Assembly: GCA_001600415.1 (NCBI GenBank)
Contig: BCJX01000001.1
Coordinates: forward strand, 184,551-215,973
Source of the DNA: Pascua guehoae
Lineage: Eukaryota > Basidiomycota > Tremellomycetes > Trichosporonales > Trichosporonaceae
DNA: 31,423 bases
Direction: 5' to 3'
The notes under the pieces are model-generated. The model was not told the DNA's origin and ran no database searches. It saw only the letters and a program-made list of their open reading frames with translations. Below are positions 27,111 to 31,423 of the stretch, piece after piece (positions within the stretch are counted from its first letter, which is position 1; each line of letters begins with the position of its first letter). The position numbers and the translations under genes were made by a program.

Positions 27111-30100
27111 ATGATCCCGCCAGATTACGACCGGTTCGAGGCGGCCAGCCGCCGCTCGACCGTGTACAGTGAGTCGACCGCGATTGTGTCGTGTATGCGG
27201 CGTCGTGTGTGGTGTCGCGAGTGCGCTGTCGTGTGTGCGGTGTCTTGTGTGCGACGTGCGAGTCGGGCGTCGCATGTGAACGCAGGCGTGTGGGAACGTC
27301 GTGGGTTGTGACTGCGACCGACGTTTGCACACGCTCGCGCTTGTACTCACCTATTTTAAATACCGGGTGCCCTCTAACTCACAGGCACAAAAGGCATTGT
27401 CGCGTGCTCGCAGCCCCTCGCGGCCGAGGCGGGGATTGCGATCCTCGGTGCCGGCGGCAATGCGGCGGACGCGGCCGTGGCCATGGCCGCGGCGTTGAAT
27501 GTGACCGAGGTGAGTGCGGGTGTGGGACACTAGCAACTGGGTAGGACAACTCTGCGCCCAACCCTCGATGCAGGCTACCACTGACACGCAGCCGTGCAAC
27601 TGCGGCATTGGCGGGGACGCATTCGCGCTCTTCTGGGACGCCAAGCAGCGGCGTGTGCGCGCGGTCAACGGGTCGGGGCGGAGCGCCAAGGCCTTGTCAC
27701 TCGCGCGTGCGACCGAGGAACTGGGACTGCGCGGGGACCGGATCCCGCTTGAGAGTATCCACGCGGCGACGGTGCCTGGGGCGGCGGCGGCGCTGGTCGA
27801 CATGCACCGGGCGTTTGGGAGCGGGCGGCTGAGCCTGTCCGAGGTGCTAGCGCCGGCGATTGCGCTCGCCGAGGACGGGTTTCCGGTGCACCAGATGGCG
27901 TCGTACGAGTGGCGGCTGTTTGAGGACCGGCTGCGTGCGGTCGCTGCAGAGTGTGCGAATGACGACTATCCGTTTCTCATTGACGGCCGCGCGCCGCGCC
28001 CGGGACAAGTGTTCCGCAACCCCGCGCTGGCGGGGACACTGCGCCGGCTCGCCGCCGAGGGCCGCGATGGGTTCTACAAGGGCCCCGTCGCCGAGGCCAT
28101 TATCGAGGCGTCTACCGCGCGCGGCGGGCTCTTGACCCCCGCAGACCTCGCGGCGCACGAGAGCGACTTTGTCGAGCCCATTAGCTATACGTACGGCCCA
28201 GACCGCCTCCGCATCTACGAATGCCCGCCCAACGGCCAGGGCCTCGCGGCCCTCATTGCTTTCGGCATCCTCGACGTCCTCCGCGAAGACGGACGCGTCG
28301 ACCTCGACTCGGTCCCCGAGGGCTCGGCTCAGTGGTACCACGTCCTCATTGAAGCGCTCCGCCTCGCTTTCGCAGACGTGCACAAGTACGTCGCAGATCC
28401 AAATTTCGTAAACGTCCCCGTCGACCTCCTCCTCTCAAAGGACTATCTCCGCCAGCGCGCTGCCCTCTTCAACTCCAGAGAGGCCACGGCAAAGTATGAG
28501 CAAGGGAGGCCGTTTCCCTCCAGCGATACCGTCTACCTCACCGCCGCCGATTCAGAGGGCAACGCCATGTCGTGTAAGTCGGTGGGGGTGAAGGTGTGGG
28601 TCTGGGTGTAGGTGTAGGTGAAGGTGCAAGTGTCGGTGTAGGTGCAGGTGCAGGTGCAGGTGTGCGGGTGTCGCCTACGGTGCTAGGGTCAGGTTGCTCC
28701 GCCCTGCGTCTTCTCGGACACCATCGCCCCCAAACACTCCCCCCCCCCCCCCGACTCCCGCTCACACCCCAGTGATCATGTCAAATTACCTCGGCTTCGG
28801 CACAGCCATCGTGCCCCGCGGCTGCGGCTTCAGCCTCCAGAGCCGCGGGAGCGCGTTCAGCCTCGATCCAAAGTCGCCCAATGTGCTCGAGGGCGGAAAA
28901 CGCCCGTTCCACACTATTATCCGTGAGTTTGAGCGGTGGTCGTCGTTGGCAGTGGCAAGTTGATGTCGGCCCAGGTCCGCGGGCGTGGGTGTGTGTGTGT
29001 GTTTGTTGGACGTTGGTGTGTTGGACGTTGGCGGACGTTGGCGGACGTTGGCATCTGTCCGGTCGAGGGTAGCCATCGCGCGGTCATTGTGGGCAAGGGC
29101 TCCAGGTCCTGCTCGAGCTGAGCTCGGGCTGGACTGATTGCGGGCGCGCTGGGGCAGACGCTTGTCTGGAAGCGTGCTTCTAGGCCAGCTGTGTGTGTTT
29201 AGCTGTTTGTGTTTGGCAACCTTGATCGCGTCCTGCTGGGCATTGCAGGAAGGGTGCCACCACGCTGTCATTTTCTGTTGAAGGACAGTTGTCCCGCATG
29301 TCTGCTTCTACTGCCAGTCTTCTCTGGAGCGGCCGCCGTGTGGCCAGTTGACAGCTGTCTTCGTGCAGACGCCGCGGGTACTGTCATTGTCCCGTAGAGA
29401 GGACACAGAGGGGTTATGTCTGGGGCCGCTCTCGTGTCATGGCTCAATGTGTCCCCTTGTCCTTCCTCACTCTATGTGCTTGTGCTGTGTGCCCTGTGTA
29501 CCCACACGCAGACGAGGCTGCTTCATCGGTTCTGGCTCCAGCTGAAAGGGAGGAGTTTGAATATATGCCTGTCACTGCTCGATAAGGACTGGAGCAGACC
29601 AGTCGCGGGGGTCTCCAGTTGGCGTTCTCACCGCCTGACCGGAGGGTGAGGCGTCTGTAGTCCCCGAACTCGGTAGTGGCCACAGCGTGCTCATCCCGGT
29701 TTTGCTCTCCCCGCACCCACCCAGTCTTTGCTCTCCCCGCTCCCCCCGAGTCTTTGCGTCCCTAGCCCCCCCCCCCCCCCTTGCCACCCGCACCTCCTAA
29801 CCCCCAGCCGCCATGGTGACCAAAGACGACGAGCTCTTCATGTCGTACGGCGTCATGGGCGCCGTGATGCAGCCCCAAGGCCACGTCCAAGTCCTCGTCA
29901 ACCTCCTCCACGGCCGACGTCACCCCCAACTGGCCCTCGACGCCAAGCGCTTCTGCATCGGCGGCAACTGGATTGCCGCCATGGCGCGCCCGTCCGTCCC
30001 GAGCCCGACCAACAGCCCCAGATCACGCGATAGCCGCGAGTACGCGCGGAATAAGCGCCAAAAAGAGTATTACAACGCGCGCATCGCGATCGAAGACGGC

Positions 30101-30289
30101 GTCGACGAGGCGACCATCGCCCAGCTCGAGGCCATGGGGCACGAGGTGGAGCGCGTCGCGGGCCACCACCAGCTGGCGTTTGGGAAAGGCCAGGTGATTC
30201 TGCGTACCGTCGATCCGGCGAGTGGGCGGAGGGTGTGGGCGGCCGGAAGCGATTTTAGGGCCGATGGGTGTGCGTTGGCGCAGATTTAG
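27111..30289 (+). CDS. Gamma-glutamyltransferase family protein (YwrD-like), probably cytosolic
   Basis: Five exons, 27111-27168, 27385-27509, 27592-28573, 28773-28922 and 29808-30289, encode 598 residues. Signatures in order: [32 protein letters not shown], and [20 protein letters not shown]. The catalytic region is [18 protein letters not shown], where T374 after the D is the expected nucleophile formed by self-cleavage. [36 protein letters not shown] and [12 protein letters not shown] follow. These enzymes are Ntn hydrolases that split gamma-glutamyl bonds such as in glutathione. The pattern fits the bacterial YwrD-type branch more than the secreted eukaryotic GGT, and there is no signal peptide or membrane anchor. 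The small-subunit part carries a basic, Ser/Arg-rich insertion ([20 protein letters not shown]). The 885-nt fourth intron is far longer than others in the window. Confidence 0.9.
28574..28772 (+). other. Intron 3 of the gamma-glutamyltransferase gene, low complexity
   Basis: 199 nt with GGTGTAGGTGAAGGTGCA-type hexamer repeats (about 28585-28670) and a run of 14 C (28739-28752) just before the acceptor. Confidence 0.7.
28923..29807 (+). other. Intron 4 of the gamma-glutamyltransferase gene, unusually long
   Basis: 885 nt from GTGAGT to CCCCCAG. It contains a GTGTGTGTGTGTGT run (28989-29002), a GTTGGCGGACGTTGGCGGAC tandem near 29028-29050, and a 15-C run (29766-29780) before the acceptor. No open frame, tRNA or MITE end of the family described here was found inside. 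Confidence 0.7.
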
Positions 30290-30611
30290 AACGGGGGGAG
30301 GCCAAGAGGGTGGGGAGGGGGTTGGAGGAGGCGTGCGCGGCGAGGCGGCAAGTCCGGGTTGTTGGCGGGTAGACGCACCAGGACGGTGGAGGTGTAGCAG
30401 CCCGCGGGGTCGAGTGCACGCCGAGTCGTGGACGGCAGCCCACGGTACGCAGGACCGACCAGACGACCGATGGCAGACTACACAAACACAGACGCGGACC
30501 AGGCGTACACATGCAGGACGACGATCAAACACATGCAGACCGGCAGTACAAACACATACAGACGGGACAGGACGTACACTTTGGGCCAGGCGAGTACAGG
30601 ACAGGCCGAAA

Positions 30612-30687
30612 CGGACAAGACGGACAAGACGGGCAGGACGGGCAAGACGCACAAGACGGGCAGGATGGACACGAGGGACAAGGGCAG
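30612..30687. repeat. Array of imperfect 9-10-bp units
   Basis: Repeats of the form GGACAAGAC/GGGCAAGAC/GGGCAGGAC downstream of the gamma-glutamyltransferase gene. Confidence 0.8.
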
Positions 30688-30793
30688 CCAAAGTATAGCG
30701 GGGCACACGGACGTAGGGAGAGCTGTTGTCATGCATCGGTGGATTGTACCTGAAGGGACTCGGCTCGTCCAGAGCGAGAGCAAGAACTAAACC

Positions 30794-30860
30794 CAGAGCC
30801 AGAGCCAGAACCAGAGCCAGAGCCGGAACCAGAGCCGGAACCAGAGCCGGAACCAGAGCC
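30794..30860. repeat. Hexamer array AGAGCC / GGAACC
   Basis: About eleven six-base units, alternating AGAGCC with AGAACC or GGAACC, partly as 12-bp higher-order repeats. Confidence 0.9.
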
Positions 30861-30988
30861 AACTGCAAGTCCTCTGTGGTACTGTCACCAGGTTTACTCG
30901 CGTGACCTGGGGTAGATGGGACTGACCGCACGGTAATCACGAGTTCCCGGCGTGCTCCAAGTCTTGTGACAGTTGGCCCGAGTTGGAA

Positions 30989-31136
30989 AGCGAGTTTGTC
31001 TAACGCGAGTCCATCTAACGCCAGTCCATCTAACGCCAGTCCATCATCTAACGTGAGTCCATCTAACGCCACTTTATCTAGCCCGAGTTCATCACGCGAG
31101 TTCGTCTACCGCGAGTTCATCTACCGCGAGTTGATC
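30989..31136. repeat. Array of 12-16-bp units of the form AGTCCATCTAACGCC / GAGTTCATCTACCGC
   Basis: About eight degenerate units. This array and the two to its left together keep a minus-strand frame open for about 350 codons (30023-31072). Its Leu/Ala/Asp/Gly repeats are a by-product of the DNA repeats, and I do not call it a gene. Confidence 0.85.
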
Positions 31137-31247
31137 TCTGGACCGCATCACGGGGCCCTCAATCGCCGACTGGACTGCGCACCCAAGGTCCGACCCACAT
31201 ACCGTCAGCGCCCACGCTGACATCAAGCTGCCCCCGCTGGCAATGTT

Positions 31248-31254
31248 TATAAAG
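31248..31254 (+). promoter_or_regulatory. TATA box for a gene beyond the right edge
   Basis: TATAAAG in a GC-rich setting. The first ATG after it (31266) opens only a ten-codon frame inside the window, so the gene, if any, would start beyond 31423 or use a spliced leader. Confidence 0.3.
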
Positions 31255-31365
31255 CCCCTCGGGGCATGGCATCTATACAACTGACAATGTCCTAGACTCG
31301 TCCCTCCCTGCGCCGCGCCGCGTGGGCGCGGGAGCGACTGTCCAACGCCCCACGCCCGAGGCGTC

Positions 31366-31423
31366 TCTAGCTCGCTAGCTTACTAGCTCTCCAGCTCTCA
31401 AGCTCTCCAGCTCTCAAGCTCTC
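31366..31423. repeat. Array of CTAGCT and AGCTCTCCAGCTCTCA units
   Basis: Starts as CTAGCTCGCTAGCTTACTAG and becomes two 16-bp AGCTCTCCAGCTCTCA units running into the window edge. Confidence 0.9.

Noticed and set aside
28923..29807. Fifth-family MITE or tRNA inside the long intron
   Set aside because: Neither the CAGGTG..GGAAAGTC ends nor a cloverleaf could be found there.
30023..31072. Minus-strand open frame of about 349 codons (ALDGLALDGL..., LVPALVPAL...)
   Set aside because: It is kept open by the DNA tandem arrays, is antisense to the end of the gamma-glutamyltransferase coding exon, and has no non-repetitive protein-like part.

Overview
This window looks like nuclear DNA of a GC-rich basidiomycete yeast, most likely Tremellomycetes of the Trichosporonales type. 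The evidence is many short spliceosomal introns (36-98 nt, GTGAGT or GTACGT donors, CTGAC/CTAAC branch points about 10 nt before the acceptor), intron-containing tRNA genes with Pol III T-runs, and proteins typical of soil saprotrophic yeasts (GH115 glucuronidase, tandem BTB proteins, small secreted Cys-rich proteins). No organellar, plasmid, phage or CRISPR signal is visible.

Layout: 1-1.5 kb holds the last exon of an alcohol-dehydrogenase-like gene and a decayed transporter fragment. 2.2-3.0 kb holds three minus-strand tRNA genes (Ala, Val, Ala). 3.66-6.14 kb is a minus-strand gene for a secreted protein made of three copies of a Cys-rich module. 6.4-7.1 kb is an unrecognised, probably decayed gene. 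Then follow tRNA-His (8.1 kb), a small secreted 12-cysteine protein (9.3 kb), an eight-exon GH115 alpha-glucuronidase (10.3-13.6 kb, minus), tRNA-Tyr (14.0 kb), a Gly/Met-rich protein with a glycine-zipper segment (14.8-16.2 kb), two tandem BTB-type genes of which the second is frameshifted (17.0-19.4 kb), a DUF3224-like protein (19.8-20.4 kb, minus), a ten-exon BCS1-like AAA ATPase (21.2-23.7 kb), a hemerythrin-domain protein (25.1-25.7 kb, minus), and a gamma-glutamyltransferase (27.1-30.3 kb). The right end is arrays of short tandem repeats and a TATA box.

The genes do not form an operon or an obvious cluster; each appears to have its own promoter. Plant-polymer use (GH115) and extracellular proteins are the only shared theme.

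The most notable unlabelled structure is a family of five short inverted-repeat elements (MITEs). They begin with a variant of CAGGTGYGTCYGG, end in its inverse, and are flanked by TA or TG. Two lie inside introns of the AAA ATPase gene and a third lies just downstream of it. The three-module secreted protein, whose phase-0 introns fall at the same place in every module, is the second main point of interest.
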